Assembly (NCBI RefSeq): GCF_036346615.1
Contig: NZ_CP107836.1
Location: forward strand, 7,068,001 to 7,132,000
Direction of reading: 5' to 3'
Origin: Streptomyces sp. NBC_00523
GTDB taxonomy: Bacteria; Actinomycetota; Actinomycetes; Streptomycetales; Streptomycetaceae
Length of the DNA stretch: 64,000 bases
Shown here: positions 7,528 through 16,148 of the stretch, one piece after another
Position numbering within the stretch: the first letter of the stretch is position 1
Layout of the letters: each line of letters starts with the position of its first letter
Program-made: the position numbers and the translations under genes
The notes under the pieces: generated by a model
What the model saw: only the letters and a program-made list of their open reading frames with translations
What the model was told of the DNA's origin: nothing
The model's database searches: none

Positions 7528-9239
7528 TCACCCCCCGACGGCAGGAGGACGGTGAGCGCCCCCGGACGCACCTCGGCCACGAGCAGGCGGCCCTGATCCA
7601 CCGGGTCGCCGTCCAGCTCCCTCGACTGCGGTGACGCGAAACGGAGTTCGGCGCGGCGGAAGGTGAAGTACTCCACGGGTGTGTCCGTGGAGCCGCCCGG
7701 CTTCGGACGCCCGCGCAGCACCGCGCCGACGGCACGCACCCAGCCGCCCGGGCCGTGCGGGTCGAACACCGCCAGATCCAGGAGCCCGTCATCGGGCTCG
7801 GCGGACGGGACGAGCGTGGCCCCGCCCTGTACGTCCCCGATGTTGGCGAGCAGCACCATCCGCGCCGTGCGGCGCAGCACCGGCCCGTCGTCCAGCCGGA
7901 TGGACACCGACATGCGCGGCGCCCGCAGACCGCGCAGCCCGGCGACCACGTACGCGGGCCAGCCGATCGCGGCCTTCGCCGCACTGTCGGTGTTCTCCAG
8001 CATGGCGGCGTCCAGGCCCGCCCCGGACATCGCGGTGAAGTGGGTGGCGGGCAGGCCGTCGCCCTCGATCCGGCCGAGGTCGATCCGGCGCTCGGTGCCC
8101 GTCAGCGCCGCGGCCAGCGCATCGGGGGGCGCCACCGGCAGGCCCAGGTTCCGGGCGAGCAGGTTGCCCGTGCCGCACGGGACCACGGCCAGCGGGACCC
8201 CCGTCCCGGCCAGCCGGTCGGCCGCCGCCCGGATCGTCCCGTCGCCGCCGCACACCACGACGAGCGACGCGCCTTCGCGCACCGCTGCCGCCGCCTGCCC
8301 GCCGCCCGGGTCGTCGGCCGTTGTCTCCACGAACTCCGCGGCGTGCCGCCCGTGCTGCTCCAGGACGAGCCGCAACGTCTCGCGCTGCTCCTCGTCGGTC
8401 ACCGTCGGGTTGACCACGACCACCGTGCGGCCCGCGATCCGCTCCGCACGCTCGGCGGCCGCCTCCTGGGCGATCTCCATGGCGTTCGAAGGGACCGGGG
8501 CCGGGCTGGTGCCCTCGGCCAGCAGGGCGCGGCCCGCCACCAGCAGGGACAGGGCGCCGTTCAGCATGCCGCCGAGCACATCGGTGGGGTGGTGCATCCC
8601 CCGGTAGAGCCGGGCGAGCCCCACGAGCAGCGGGATGAGCAGCAGCAGCCCGGCGAGCACCTTGCGGCGCCGGCTCCGGCCGCCGGGGAGGAGGGCCAGC
8701 ACGGCGAGACCCGCGTAGAGCGCCGTCGCGGCCCCGGTGTGCCCGGAGGTGTAGCTCGCCGTCGGCGGGGACGCGTCGAGCCGGTCCACATCGGGCCGGT
8801 CGCGGTCCACGCAGATGGTGATGATCAGGAACACCAGGGACTGGAGCGAGACGCCGACGGCGAGGAAGATGGCCTGCCGCCACCTCGGGAGCCGGGGCAG
8901 CACCACCAGACCCAGGCAGACCAGGACCGTGATCGCGATGATCGTGAGGGTGTTGCCGGCCTCCGAAGCGAGGAACGACATGTCGGTCAGCGGGCCGGTC
9001 CGCAGATGCTCGAACCCCTCATTGACCTCGTCCTCGACGCTCAGGGGCCAGATCGAGTGCGCGGGCCCCGTGATGAGGAGCCCGAGTCCCACCATCAGAG
9101 CGGCCTGGCAGACGGTGAGCGCGGTGAGGCGCAGCCCTGCCGTGCGGACACCGGTCGTCAGGGCGGGGGAGCGGCCCGGACCGGCGGGGACACGGGCCCC
9201 CGTCGGCGGCACGGGTCTCTCCGGCTGGGTGGCAGACAT
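7524..9239 (-). CDS. PAP2 phosphatase / diacylglycerol kinase fusion
   Basis: This 571-residue two-domain membrane protein starts at ATG 9239. The N-terminal half is multi-spanning and has PAP2 signatures DRDRPDVDRLD, YTSGHTGA and RLYRGMHHPTDVLGG. From about residue 275 it has a lipid-kinase catalytic domain with the nucleotide-binding CGGDGT loop and PCGTGNLLARNLGLP. One polypeptide therefore appears able both to remove and to add a lipid phosphate, interconverting phosphatidate and diacylglycerol or related lipids. It heads an operon with YihY and a second PAP2 gene. The substrate is inferred from family. Confidence 0.9.
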   Translation of the reverse strand: MSATQPERPVPPTGARVPAGPGRSPALTTGVRTAGLRLTALTVCQAALMVGLGLLITGPAHSIWPLSVEDEVNEGFEHLRTGPLTDMSFLASEAGNTLTIIAITVLVCLGLVVLPRLPRWRQAIFLAVGVSLQSLVFLIITICVDRDRPDVDRLDASPPTASYTSGHTGAATALYAGLAVLALLPGGRSRRRKVLAGLLLLIPLLVGLARLYRGMHHPTDVLGGMLNGALSLLVAGRALLAEGTSPAPVPSNAMEIAQEAAAERAERIAGRTVVVVNPTVTDEEQRETLRLVLEQHGRHAAEFVETTADDPGGGQAAAAVREGASLVVVCGGDGTIRAAADRLAGTGVPLAVVPCGTGNLLARNLGLPVAPPDALAAALTGTERRIDLGRIEGDGLPATHFTAMSGAGLDAAMLENTDSAAKAAIGWPAYVVAGLRGLRAPRMSVSIRLDDGPVLRRTARMVLLANIGDVQGGATLVPSAEPDDGLLDLAVFDPHGPGGWVRAVGAVLRGRPKPGGSTDTPVEYFTFRRAELRFASPQSRELDGDPVDQGRLLVAEVRPGALTVLLPSGGE

Positions 9240-9428
9240 GGGTCCCCCCTGTTCGGTGGTGGGGAAGGCTTCGGCCTTCCGGTGCACCGCCGTCTGCCCC
9301 GTATTCCGCCGGGCAGGCATGGAGCGGGCGTGAGCCACGCAACCTCCGGTGACCGGGTGTGACCGGGTGAGGTGGGGGTACGTGGAGCGGCGTCCGGAGA
9401 ACGAGCAGCCGCGAACAGGAGGACGGTC

Positions 9429-9809
9429 ATGGCGGTGCCGAAAACGGGTCTGCTGGTGCTGGACTGTGCCGAACCGCAGGAGCTGGCGGACTTCTACGCC
9501 GCACTGCTGGGCGCCGAGGTCCGTCCCGGTGACGACCTCGACGTCATCGAGGTGGTGGGCGCGGCCGGAATCCACCTCGCCCTTCGCATGGACCACGGCC
9601 ACGCACCGCCGAGCTGGCCGAGGCCCGACGATTCGCAACAGGCCCATCTGCGCATCCTGGTCGCCCGTGAGGACATGGACGAGGCGGAACGGGAAGCGAT
9701 CGGCCTCGGCGCACGTCCCCTGGACACGAAGGACAACGGCGGCGCACGCGACACCCGCGTGTACTCCGACCCCGCCGGACACCCCTTCACCCTGGCCACG
9801 CGCTCCTAG
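9429..9809 (+). CDS. VOC-family (glyoxalase-like) protein
   Basis: This 126-residue single-module vicinal-oxygen-chelate protein starts at ATG 9429, preceded by AGGAGG. Family features are the opening LDCAEPQELADFYAALLG, a central HLRILVAREDMDEAE strand-helix, and the closing YSDPAGHPFTLA metal-edge motif. Members act as dioxygenases, isomerases, or resistance and binding proteins. The substrate cannot be inferred. A similar protein is encoded at 32847-33221 in this window. It is divergent from the lipid operon across a 189-bp gap in which I see no clear operator. Confidence 0.85.
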   Translation: MAVPKTGLLVLDCAEPQELADFYAALLGAEVRPGDDLDVIEVVGAAGIHLALRMDHGHAPPSWPRPDDSQQAHLRILVAREDMDEAEREAIGLGARPLDTKDNGGARDTRVYSDPAGHPFTLATRS

Positions 9810-9857
9810 CGCGTGTCCGCCAGTACGGATCACACCCACCTACGACTAGGAGTCCCC

Positions 9858-10289
9858 ATGTCTTCCTCGATTGTCGAGACCGTCGATATCAAGGCCCCGG
9901 TCGCCGTGAGCTGGGCGCTGTGGAGCGATGTCGCCCGCTGGCCCGCCTTTCTGAGCCACGTCCAGCGCGTCGACCCCCTGGACGCGCGCCGGTTCGCCTG
10001 GCAGCTTTCCCTCCCCGGTGCCGAGAAGGAGTTCGTCGCCGAACTCACCGAGGTGATTCCGGAGAACCGGATCGCCTGGAGGACCATCGAAGGCGTGCAC
10101 CACGCCGGGGTCGTCACCTTCCACCGGCTGGACGACGAGTCGAGCCGGGTGGCCCTCCAGATCGAGTACGAGCCGCAGGGTTTCGTGGAGTATCTGGGCG
10201 CCCTCACCAACCTGGACTCGGTGCTGGCCAATTACGACCTGGGTGAGTTCCAGAAGCTGGCCGAGCGGACGGCGCGGGGCGACTTCTGA
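9858..10289 (+). CDS. SRPBCC / polyketide-cyclase-like protein
   Basis: This 143-residue START/Bet v 1-fold protein starts at ATG 9858 with AGGAG upstream. The N-terminal ETVDIKAPVAVSWALWSDV and the HRLDDESSRVALQIEYEP strands match coenzyme-Q-binding/polyketide-cyclase-like SRPBCC proteins, which bind hydrophobic ligands in a central cavity. It follows the VOC gene by 48 bp on the same strand and may be cotranscribed. The ligand is unknown. Confidence 0.85.
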   Translation: MSSSIVETVDIKAPVAVSWALWSDVARWPAFLSHVQRVDPLDARRFAWQLSLPGAEKEFVAELTEVIPENRIAWRTIEGVHHAGVVTFHRLDDESSRVALQIEYEPQGFVEYLGALTNLDSVLANYDLGEFQKLAERTARGDF

Positions 10290-10300
10290 CAGCCCGGAGC

Positions 10301-10789
10301 TCAGTCCACGGGGTGGCCCGGCGGGATGTCGATGGCAGCGTTGACCGACAGGAACGGGAAGCCCCCGTCCGCCGAGTGGTGCACCTCTTCCGGGGCGAGC
10401 AGATGCCCGATGTGGTCCCCGCCGCCGATGCGCCGCTCGACGCGGCCGGCGAACCACGCGGGCGCCTCGTCCAGCACCGGCACCCCGCCCGGCCCGGGGT
10501 GCCAGGCGACCCGCGCGAACTTGTCCGTACGGTCGCCGGTCTCGCCGCCGAAGAGCCTGGCCAGGGCGTTCTGGTCGCGGCGGAGCAGATGGACGGCCAG
10601 CCGGTCGGTGCGGGCGGCGATCCGGCAGGTCCGGTTCAGCTCCGACAGCCACACCATGAACCGGGGCAGCCGCATCGAGCACTGCGACCCGAAGCCGACC
10701 AGACAGCCGGCCCGCTCACCGTCCGCCTCGGCGGTCACGACATACATCGGATAGTCCAGCGCGTCGGTGAACCGGTCGAATGCGTGCAC
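10301..10789 (-). CDS. Flavin reductase-like FMN-binding protein
   Basis: This 162-residue protein has the split-barrel FMN-binding fold of the flavin reductase family: YPMYVVTAEADGERAGCLVG near the start, LSELNRTCRIA in the middle and HHSADGGFPFLSVN near the end. I chose GTG 10789, which is preceded by AAGGAG at 9 nt. A GTG at 10834 would place the N-terminus inside the terminator palindrome of the upstream gene. It would reduce FMN/FAD with NAD(P)H or act as a flavin-dependent redox protein. No partner monooxygenase is adjacent. Confidence 0.8.
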   Translation of the reverse strand: MHAFDRFTDALDYPMYVVTAEADGERAGCLVGFGSQCSMRLPRFMVWLSELNRTCRIAARTDRLAVHLLRRDQNALARLFGGETGDRTDKFARVAWHPGPGGVPVLDEAPAWFAGRVERRIGGGDHIGHLLAPEEVHHSADGGFPFLSVNAAIDIPPGHPVD

Positions 10790-10827
10790 GGCGGGTCGCT
10801 CCTTGCCGGGGCCTCGGGTCTCTGACG

Positions 10828-10865
10828 GCACCACCCCGCCGGTTCGCGAACCGGCGGGGTGGTGC
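10828..10865. terminator. Perfect 38-bp palindrome, probable terminator
   Basis: Two 19-bp arms meet with no loop (centre between 10846 and 10847). It lies just after the stop of the PAP2_3 gene (10902, minus strand) and just before the flavin reductase gene on the same strand, so it most likely terminates the former. Confidence 0.8.
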
Positions 10866-10901
10866 GAGGCGTCACACGTTACCCAGGACGTGGACGGCGG
10901 C

Positions 10902-12263
10902 TCAGGCCATCTCGGGCTGCGGCTCCAGCTTCGGCACGGGCGCCGCCTTCGGCTCCCAGCGCCGGTCGATCCGTACGTACGCGTAGATCACCGAACACAT
11001 GGCCAGGACGACCAGCGGCCCGAACACCCACGGGTGGTGGGCCATCTCCAGCGACAGATAGCGGTACGACACCAGGAGCGCGGCGAAGACCGCGGTGCCG
11101 TAGGCGACCAGGCCGACGGCCGGGCGGTCCCAGCCGCGGTTCAGCGCGCGCATGCCCGTCTCGATCGTCAGCGTGAACACCACACCGGCGACGAGGTCCG
11201 CGCCGTAGTGGTAGCCGAAGCCCAGGGTCGCGGCGAGTGTGGCGACGAGCCAGAAGGTACCGGCGTACCGGAGGAACTTCGGGCCCTTGCGGGAGTGGAT
11301 GAAGATCGCGGTGGCCCACGCGGTGTGCAAGCTGGGCATGCAGTTGCGCGGGGTGATCTCGTCGAACGGCATGTGGTGCGGGGTGCCGACCGGCACGGCG
11401 GTGTCGGGCCACATGTCGGCCACGGCCCAGTGGCCGCCGTCGGCGCCGAACGCGAAGACCGGGCCGACCACCGGGAAGATCATGTAGATCGCCGGGCCGA
11501 GCAGGCCGATCACCAGGAAGGTGCGCACCAGATGGTGGGCGGGGAAGCGGCGGTCCCTCGCTACATTGCGCAGCTGGTACACCGCGACACAGACCGCGGC
11601 GACCGCCAGCTGCGCGTAGACGGCGTTGAGGAAGTGGGTGCCGGCCGAGCCGGTCGCCTCGATGAGCCGCCCCACCACCCAGGACGGGTTGCCGAGCGCG
11701 TGGTCGGCGTTGGCCATGTACTGGTCGAGCACCTCGGGGCGGGTCTTCGAGGTGATGACCAGCCAGGTGTCACCGGTCTTCCGCCCGGCCACCAGCAGCA
11801 GACCCAGCCCGACCCCCTTCAGGAGCAGCACGCGCTCCTGGCCCGTGCGGCGGGTGAGGGCGATGACCGTGACACCGATGATCACCCACAGCGCACCGTT
11901 TCCGAAGGGATGGCCCTCCTTGACCGGGGCGTCGGCCACCCACCTGATCAAGGCGATGACGACGTCGATCCCCGCTGCCACACCGAGCGCGATGAACCGC
12001 TGCCTCCAGGTGAGGACCACCATCATCAGCCCCATGCTGGCGTACAGCAGGAAGCCTGATTTCGGGGCGATCACGACTTCTTGGACCTGGGTGGTGACCG
12101 GCCCCGGCAGGCCGTAGTGGCGTGCGGCGATCTCCAGTGCGACGAGGAACGCGAGTGTCACCACCGCCGCCGCAGTCCATAGGATCACTCGTGGCCGGCG
12201 CCATGCGGCGAAGGGTATTCGGCGGTTTATTCGCGAAAACACCCGCGATGCTCTAGATATCAA
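10902..12263 (-). CDS. PAP2_3 / inositolphosphotransferase-like membrane protein
   Basis: This polytopic membrane protein of up to 453 residues has many hydrophobic segments in its N-terminal half. The C-terminal half carries PAP2-type motifs: CMPSLHTAWA (the PSxH element) and GFGYHYGADLVAGV (the HxxxD element). This layout matches the PAP2_3 group, which includes Aur1/Ipt1-type inositolphosphotransferases. In actinomycetes such proteins transfer or hydrolyse polar head groups on lipids. The longest frame starts at TTG 12263 with a poor ribosome site; GTG 12242 is an alternative. The head group or substrate is unknown. Confidence 0.85.
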   Translation of the reverse strand: MISRASRVFSRINRRIPFAAWRRPRVILWTAAAVVTLAFLVALEIAARHYGLPGPVTTQVQEVVIAPKSGFLLYASMGLMMVVLTWRQRFIALGVAAGIDVVIALIRWVADAPVKEGHPFGNGALWVIIGVTVIALTRRTGQERVLLLKGVGLGLLLVAGRKTGDTWLVITSKTRPEVLDQYMANADHALGNPSWVVGRLIEATGSAGTHFLNAVYAQLAVAAVCVAVYQLRNVARDRRFPAHHLVRTFLVIGLLGPAIYMIFPVVGPVFAFGADGGHWAVADMWPDTAVPVGTPHHMPFDEITPRNCMPSLHTAWATAIFIHSRKGPKFLRYAGTFWLVATLAATLGFGYHYGADLVAGVVFTLTIETGMRALNRGWDRPAVGLVAYGTAVFAALLVSYRYLSLEMAHHPWVFGPLVVLAMCSVIYAYVRIDRRWEPKAAPVPKLEPQPEMA

Positions 12264-12433
12264 TTCTCTGGCCGATGTCCTGGGTTTTGGTCAAATAGGT
12301 CGCTTTTCATGCCACATGGCATGGTGTGCGGGCGATGAGGGTGGTCGCCGGGGTGGGATCATGCTAGCCGAGGGGTTTCGACGGGTATTTCGGTGGTCGT
12401 GTCCGCGTTCGAAATCGGTGTCCCGAATGCACC

Positions 12434-12459
12434 GTAGCCCGCCACGACGGGCGGGCTAC
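12434..12459 (-). terminator. Hairpin terminator of the cellulase gene
   Basis: A 10-bp perfect inverted repeat (12434-12443 and 12450-12459) lies about 40 bp past the stop of the GH5 gene. The remaining ~170 bp up to the next start (12264-12433) shows no feature I can name. Confidence 0.75.
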
Positions 12460-12497
12460 GCTGCTCCCTTCCGGAGCGGGTCGTGCGGAGGGGAGGG

Positions 12498-14294
12498 TCA
12501 GGACAGCGTGCAGCTCACGGTCGGGACGGTTCCGGCGGCCGGTGTGCCCTGGAAACCGAAGCCGGCGTGTGCTCCCGCCGCGAGGCCGCCGTTGTAGTCG
12601 GTGCTGGTGACGGTGACGGAAGCGCCGCTCTGCGTATAGGACGCGTTCCACATGTTCGTGATCTTCTGGCTGCCGCCGTAGGTCCAGGTCAGCTTCCACG
12701 AGGTGGCGGGTGCCGTACCCGTGTTGGTCACGGTGACGTCCACCCCGAAGCCGCTGCCCCAGTCCCCGTTCACCGTGTAGACCGCCTTGCAGCCGGTGTT
12801 GCCGCCGGAGCCCGTGGTGGTGGCGGTGACGGACGCCGAGGGTGTGGAGGTGTTGCCCGCCGCGTCGCGGGCCCGGACGGTGTACGTGTACGAGGTGCCG
12901 GACGTCACACCGGTGTCGGTGAACGTGGTGCCGGTGGCGGTGCCGGCCTTGGTGGAGCCCCGGTAGACGTCGTAGCCGGTGACCCCGGTGTCGTCGGACG
13001 CGGCCTTCCACGACAGGGAGACGGAGGTGCCGGTGGTCCCGGTGACGGCGAGGCCGGTCGGGGGCGTGGGCGCCTGGGTGTCGTCATCGCCGCCGCTGCC
13101 GCTGCCGAAGTCGGGCGCCTTGATACTCGCGAGGTAGCCGTCCTTCACGGTGTCGACCGAGGTCCAGTCGTCCTTGAGGATGCCCCCGGTGTCGCCGGAG
13201 TTCGGGTTCCAGGACCAGAAGGTCCAGGAGAAGCTGTCGGCCCCGTACTGGCTGGTGGGCCGCAGGTAGTCCGCCAGGGCCCTCAGCCACTTCTGGTCGG
13301 TGGTGGACTGGAGCGTCGTACCGAACTCGCCGACCCACACCGGGGCGATGTTCTGCTTGAAGATGTAGCCCCAGTACTTGTCCCAGACGCCGGGCATGTT
13401 GTCCGGGAACGAGGAGTCGGTGAACCAGGGCTGCTGGGCGACGCTGGTCGCGTAGTCGTGCGCCGAGTACACCACCTTGTGCGGCACGCTCAGCTCCACC
13501 GGGTACTGCCCGACCCTCATGAGGTTGCCGCCCCACCAGCCGGACACCCCGTCGACGGTCTGCACGCCCTCCACGAAGATCAGCAGGTCCGGGTTGGCGG
13601 ACAGCACGGCGTTCCCGCCGCGCTGTGCCGCGAGCCGCCAGTCCTTCGTGGTGTCGCCGCAGCCCCAGCAGGCGGGGTCGTGCGGCTCGTTGTGCAGGTC
13701 GATGCCGACCACCGCGTCGTTGCCCGCGTACCGGGCGGCCAGTGACTTGAGATGGGTGAGCCAGGTGGACTCGGGGACGGCAGAGGTGTACCAGAGCGCC
13801 GACTGGCCCGCCGAGTCGGGGCGGTGCCGGTCCAGGATGACCTTCATGCCGACGCTGCCCGCGTGGTCCACGATGCGGTCCATCACCTGGAGCGAGTTCA
13901 GGCCCGCCAGGTCGGTGTTCATCCCGGCGGAATAGTTGATGCTCGCCGGCTCGGTCCCGGCGAAGATGTCGTCGCTGTAGGGCAGCCGGATGGTGTTGTA
14001 ACCCAGCGACCGCATCTGGTCGATCATGCTCTTGTAGTCGCGGGACCAGAGTCCGTGGGGCACGTAGTTGGCGGTCTCGAAGCCGAACCAGTTGATGCCG
14101 GCGATGCGGACCGGCTGGTTGGCCGCGTCCAGGATCTGCCGCCCGCTGGTGTGCCAGTAGCCGGAGCCGGCGTCGGCCGCGCGGGCCGCGTCGGCCGACG
14201 CCGTGTGGGCACCGGCGAGGGGCAGGAGCAGGGCCGCCGCGGCGACGGCGACGGTTCTGGTGGCTCTTCGGAAGGTGCGGAGAGGGTGAAGCAC
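12498..14294 (-). CDS. Secreted GH5 cellulase with FnIII and CBM2
   Basis: This 598-residue secreted beta-glycanase starts at GTG 14294 with AGAGGAA upstream. It has a Sec signal peptide (Arg-rich start, Ala-rich core, AHTASA near residue 28). The GH5 domain spans about residues 45-390, with acid/base Glu203 in HNEP and nucleophile Glu323 in WVGEFG. A fibronectin type III linker domain (~406-495) is followed by a C-terminal CBM2 cellulose-binding module (~500-598) bracketed by Cys residues. It probably cleaves beta-1,4-glucan (endoglucanase). A CebR-type operator 49 bp upstream indicates cellobiose-controlled repression. Confidence 0.93.
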   Translation of the reverse strand: MLHPLRTFRRATRTVAVAAAALLLPLAGAHTASADAARAADAGSGYWHTSGRQILDAANQPVRIAGINWFGFETANYVPHGLWSRDYKSMIDQMRSLGYNTIRLPYSDDIFAGTEPASINYSAGMNTDLAGLNSLQVMDRIVDHAGSVGMKVILDRHRPDSAGQSALWYTSAVPESTWLTHLKSLAARYAGNDAVVGIDLHNEPHDPACWGCGDTTKDWRLAAQRGGNAVLSANPDLLIFVEGVQTVDGVSGWWGGNLMRVGQYPVELSVPHKVVYSAHDYATSVAQQPWFTDSSFPDNMPGVWDKYWGYIFKQNIAPVWVGEFGTTLQSTTDQKWLRALADYLRPTSQYGADSFSWTFWSWNPNSGDTGGILKDDWTSVDTVKDGYLASIKAPDFGSGSGGDDDTQAPTPPTGLAVTGTTGTSVSLSWKAASDDTGVTGYDVYRGSTKAGTATGTTFTDTGVTSGTSYTYTVRARDAAGNTSTPSASVTATTTGSGGNTGCKAVYTVNGDWGSGFGVDVTVTNTGTAPATSWKLTWTYGGSQKITNMWNASYTQSGASVTVTSTDYNGGLAAGAHAGFGFQGTPAAGTVPTVSCTLS

Positions 14295-14342
14295 GGTGCT
14301 GGTTCCTCTCTCGGAGGCGCGGTGCGGGGTACGAGGAGGGAG

Positions 14343-14356
14343 TGGGAGCGCTCCCA
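14343..14356 (-). promoter_or_regulatory. CebR-type operator
   Basis: TGGGAGCGCTCCCA is a perfect 14-bp palindrome and matches the known Streptomyces CebR box. It lies 49 bp upstream of the GTG of the GH5 cellulase gene. CebR represses cellulase genes until cello-oligosaccharides are present. Confidence 0.92.
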
Positions 14357-14438
14357 TCGCGCAATAAAAGCGATAGAGCAATGAGCATGTCAATGGACGT
14401 GCTGCGTTCATCTGTTGAACGCGAGTGGAATGCCGGTC

Positions 14439-14729
14439 CTAGCAGTTGCACCCGGTGGCATAGAACGCGAGGAACAGGGTCACCCCGGAGGTGAGTGCGA
14501 AAAAGCCCGTCGTGATGGCGGCGACACCTCGTTGTGGGGCGCTCTCCGGGCTCTTCGGCCGACGGTGAAGCGTCACCCAGGCGCCATGGGCGAGGGCGAT
14601 GCCGGCGAGTGCCGTGCCCGCCACGGTCAGGCGGGGGTTGGTCGCCCAGCTCAGATAGGCCACGAAGGTGAGGCCGCCGAGCAGTATGCAGGCGAGAAAG
14701 CCGAGCAGCAGCTCGCCGACCGCTTCCAT
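14439..14729 (-). CDS. Small membrane protein, three hydrophobic segments
   Basis: I do not recognise a family. The 96-residue product starts at ATG 14729, preceded by GGGGAG at 6 nt. It has hydrophobic stretches at about residues 5-25, 35-52 and 72-92 and ends in ATGCNC, with two Cys at the C-terminus. It may sit with its C-terminus at the membrane surface. The gene follows the cellulase operator region on the same strand but has its own ribosome site, and it is divergent from argJ. Confidence 0.6.
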   Translation of the reverse strand: MEAVGELLLGFLACILLGGLTFVAYLSWATNPRLTVAGTALAGIALAHGAWVTLHRRPKSPESAPQRGVAAITTGFFALTSGVTLFLAFYATGCNC

Positions 14730-14903
14730 GACGAACTCCCCCAGGTGTCTCCCGATGCTCTTCGCGACCCTTTGCGCGCCCACGGCGCCCCCCCTCCTGT
14801 GCATGCTTCGGCTCGCAGGAGAGGACTCGTGGAGGGGTGTGGGGGTTGCCCGGCCGTGAAAGGGGGTGGACGCGCGACCCTCCGCGCTGCAAAGATATGC
14901 CAC

Positions 14904-16097
14904 ATGACGCATGATCATGCATCTCAGGTGAATGACCAACTGACCTGGCCCACCGGCTTTCGCGGGTACACCGGCCATGGCGGGTTGCGCGACGTCGGGG
15001 ACGACATCTCGATCGTCGCCTCGGACCGGCCGGCGACCAGTGCCGCCGTGTTCACGCAGAGCCTTTTCGCCGGTCCGGCCGTGCTGCTCAGCCGACGGCA
15101 CGCGGCGGGGCGCAACCTCCGTGCCGTGACCACCCTGGCGCAGAACGCCAACGTCGCGACCGGGCGCCGGGGCGAGGAGAACGCCGCCGAGGTCGTCAGG
15201 CGCGTGGCCGGAATCCTCGGAGTCGCCGAAGGGGAAGTGCTCATCGGCTCCACGGGGGTCATCGGACGCCCCCTGCCGATGTCCACCATCCTTCCGCACT
15301 TCGACCGGACCGCCGAGCAGGGCCTCGCCGCGTTCACGGCCGCCCCCCAGGACGTGGCCCGCGCCATGATGACCACCGACACCCGCCCCAAGACCGCGTC
15401 CCGCACCGTCGGACGGGCGCGCATCGTGGCCGTGGCCAAGGGCGTCGGCATGCTGGAGCCCGACATGGCCACAATGCTGGCCTACGTGTTCACCGACGCC
15501 GCGCTGTCACCGGCCGACCTGGACGCCGCGCTGCGCGGAGCCGTGGACCGTACGTTCAACTGTCTGAGCGTCGACACCGACACCTCCACCTCCGACACCG
15601 TGGCCGTCATCGCCAACGGGGCCGCCGGACCGGTCGACCCCGCGCTGTTCGCCGAGGCACTGGCCGATCTCTGTCTGGATCTCACCCTGCAACTGGCGAG
15701 CGACGGCGAGGGCGCCACCAAGCTCCTGCGCGTCACCGTGGGCGGCGCCCGCGACCGCGCCCAGGCCAAGCGCGTCGCCAAGAGCGTGGTGAACTCGCCC
15801 CTGGTCAAGACCGCCGTCCACGGCGCGGACCCCAACTGGGGGCGCGTGCTCATGGCCATCGGCAAGAACACCGACGACACCGACATCGTCCCGGACCGCG
15901 TCACCGTGAGGTTCGGTGACACCGAGGTGTATCCCGACGAGCCCGAGGCGGACACCCTGGGCAAGCTCGTGGAGCTCATGCGCCGGAACGAGGTGGACAT
16001 CGCCGTCACGCTCGGCATCGGTGAGGGCGAAGCGACCGTGTACGGCTGCGACTTGTCCGCCGGCTACATCCGCGTCAACGCCGACTACACCAGCTGA
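14904..16097 (+). CDS. argJ: Glutamate/ornithine N-acetyltransferase ArgJ
   Basis: This 397-residue member of the ArgJ/ornithine acetyltransferase family transfers acetyl from N-acetylornithine to glutamate, and in bifunctional forms also from acetyl-CoA, in arginine biosynthesis. The autoprocessing site is present: in GMLEPDMATMLAYVFTDA cleavage is expected between Ala and Thr, giving alpha and beta chains with the Thr as nucleophile. The C-terminal SAGYIRVNADYTS is typical. No argC, argB, argD or argR is nearby, so this is an orphan copy, as in clavulanate-type clusters that carry extra oat genes. ATG 14904 lacks a good ribosome site; GTG 14928 is an in-frame alternative. Confidence 0.93.
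   Translation: MTHDHASQVNDQLTWPTGFRGYTGHGGLRDVGDDISIVASDRPATSAAVFTQSLFAGPAVLLSRRHAAGRNLRAVTTLAQNANVATGRRGEENAAEVVRRVAGILGVAEGEVLIGSTGVIGRPLPMSTILPHFDRTAEQGLAAFTAAPQDVARAMMTTDTRPKTASRTVGRARIVAVAKGVGMLEPDMATMLAYVFTDAALSPADLDAALRGAVDRTFNCLSVDTDTSTSDTVAVIANGAAGPVDPALFAEALADLCLDLTLQLASDGEGATKLLRVTVGGARDRAQAKRVAKSVVNSPLVKTAVHGADPNWGRVLMAIGKNTDDTDIVPDRVTVRFGDTEVYPDEPEADTLGKLVELMRRNEVDIAVTLGIGEGEATVYGCDLSAGYIRVNADYTS
14909..14920. promoter_or_regulatory. Palindrome at the argJ start, possible operator
   Basis: GCATGATCATGC is a perfect 12-bp palindrome in AT-richer sequence overlapping the first codons of argJ. Actinomycete ArgR boxes contain TGCAT-type half sites, so an ArgR-like site is possible. 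If so, the real start could be GTG 14928. The evidence is weak. Confidence 0.35.
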
Positions 16098-16103
16098 CCG
16101 GCG

Positions 16104-16145
16104 GGCCCGTCGCCGCGGCGCACACGCGCACCGCGGCGACGGGCC
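16104..16145. terminator. Bidirectional hairpin terminator
   Basis: Perfect 15-bp arms (16104-16118, 16131-16145) with a 12-nt loop lie between the convergent argJ gene and the DoxX-like gene. Confidence 0.85.
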
Positions 16146-16148
16146 GGA

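Noticed and set aside
9349..9368. Short direct repeat of TGACCGGGTG
   Set aside because: Only two 10-bp copies with no dyad and no clear promoter relation; too short to interpret.
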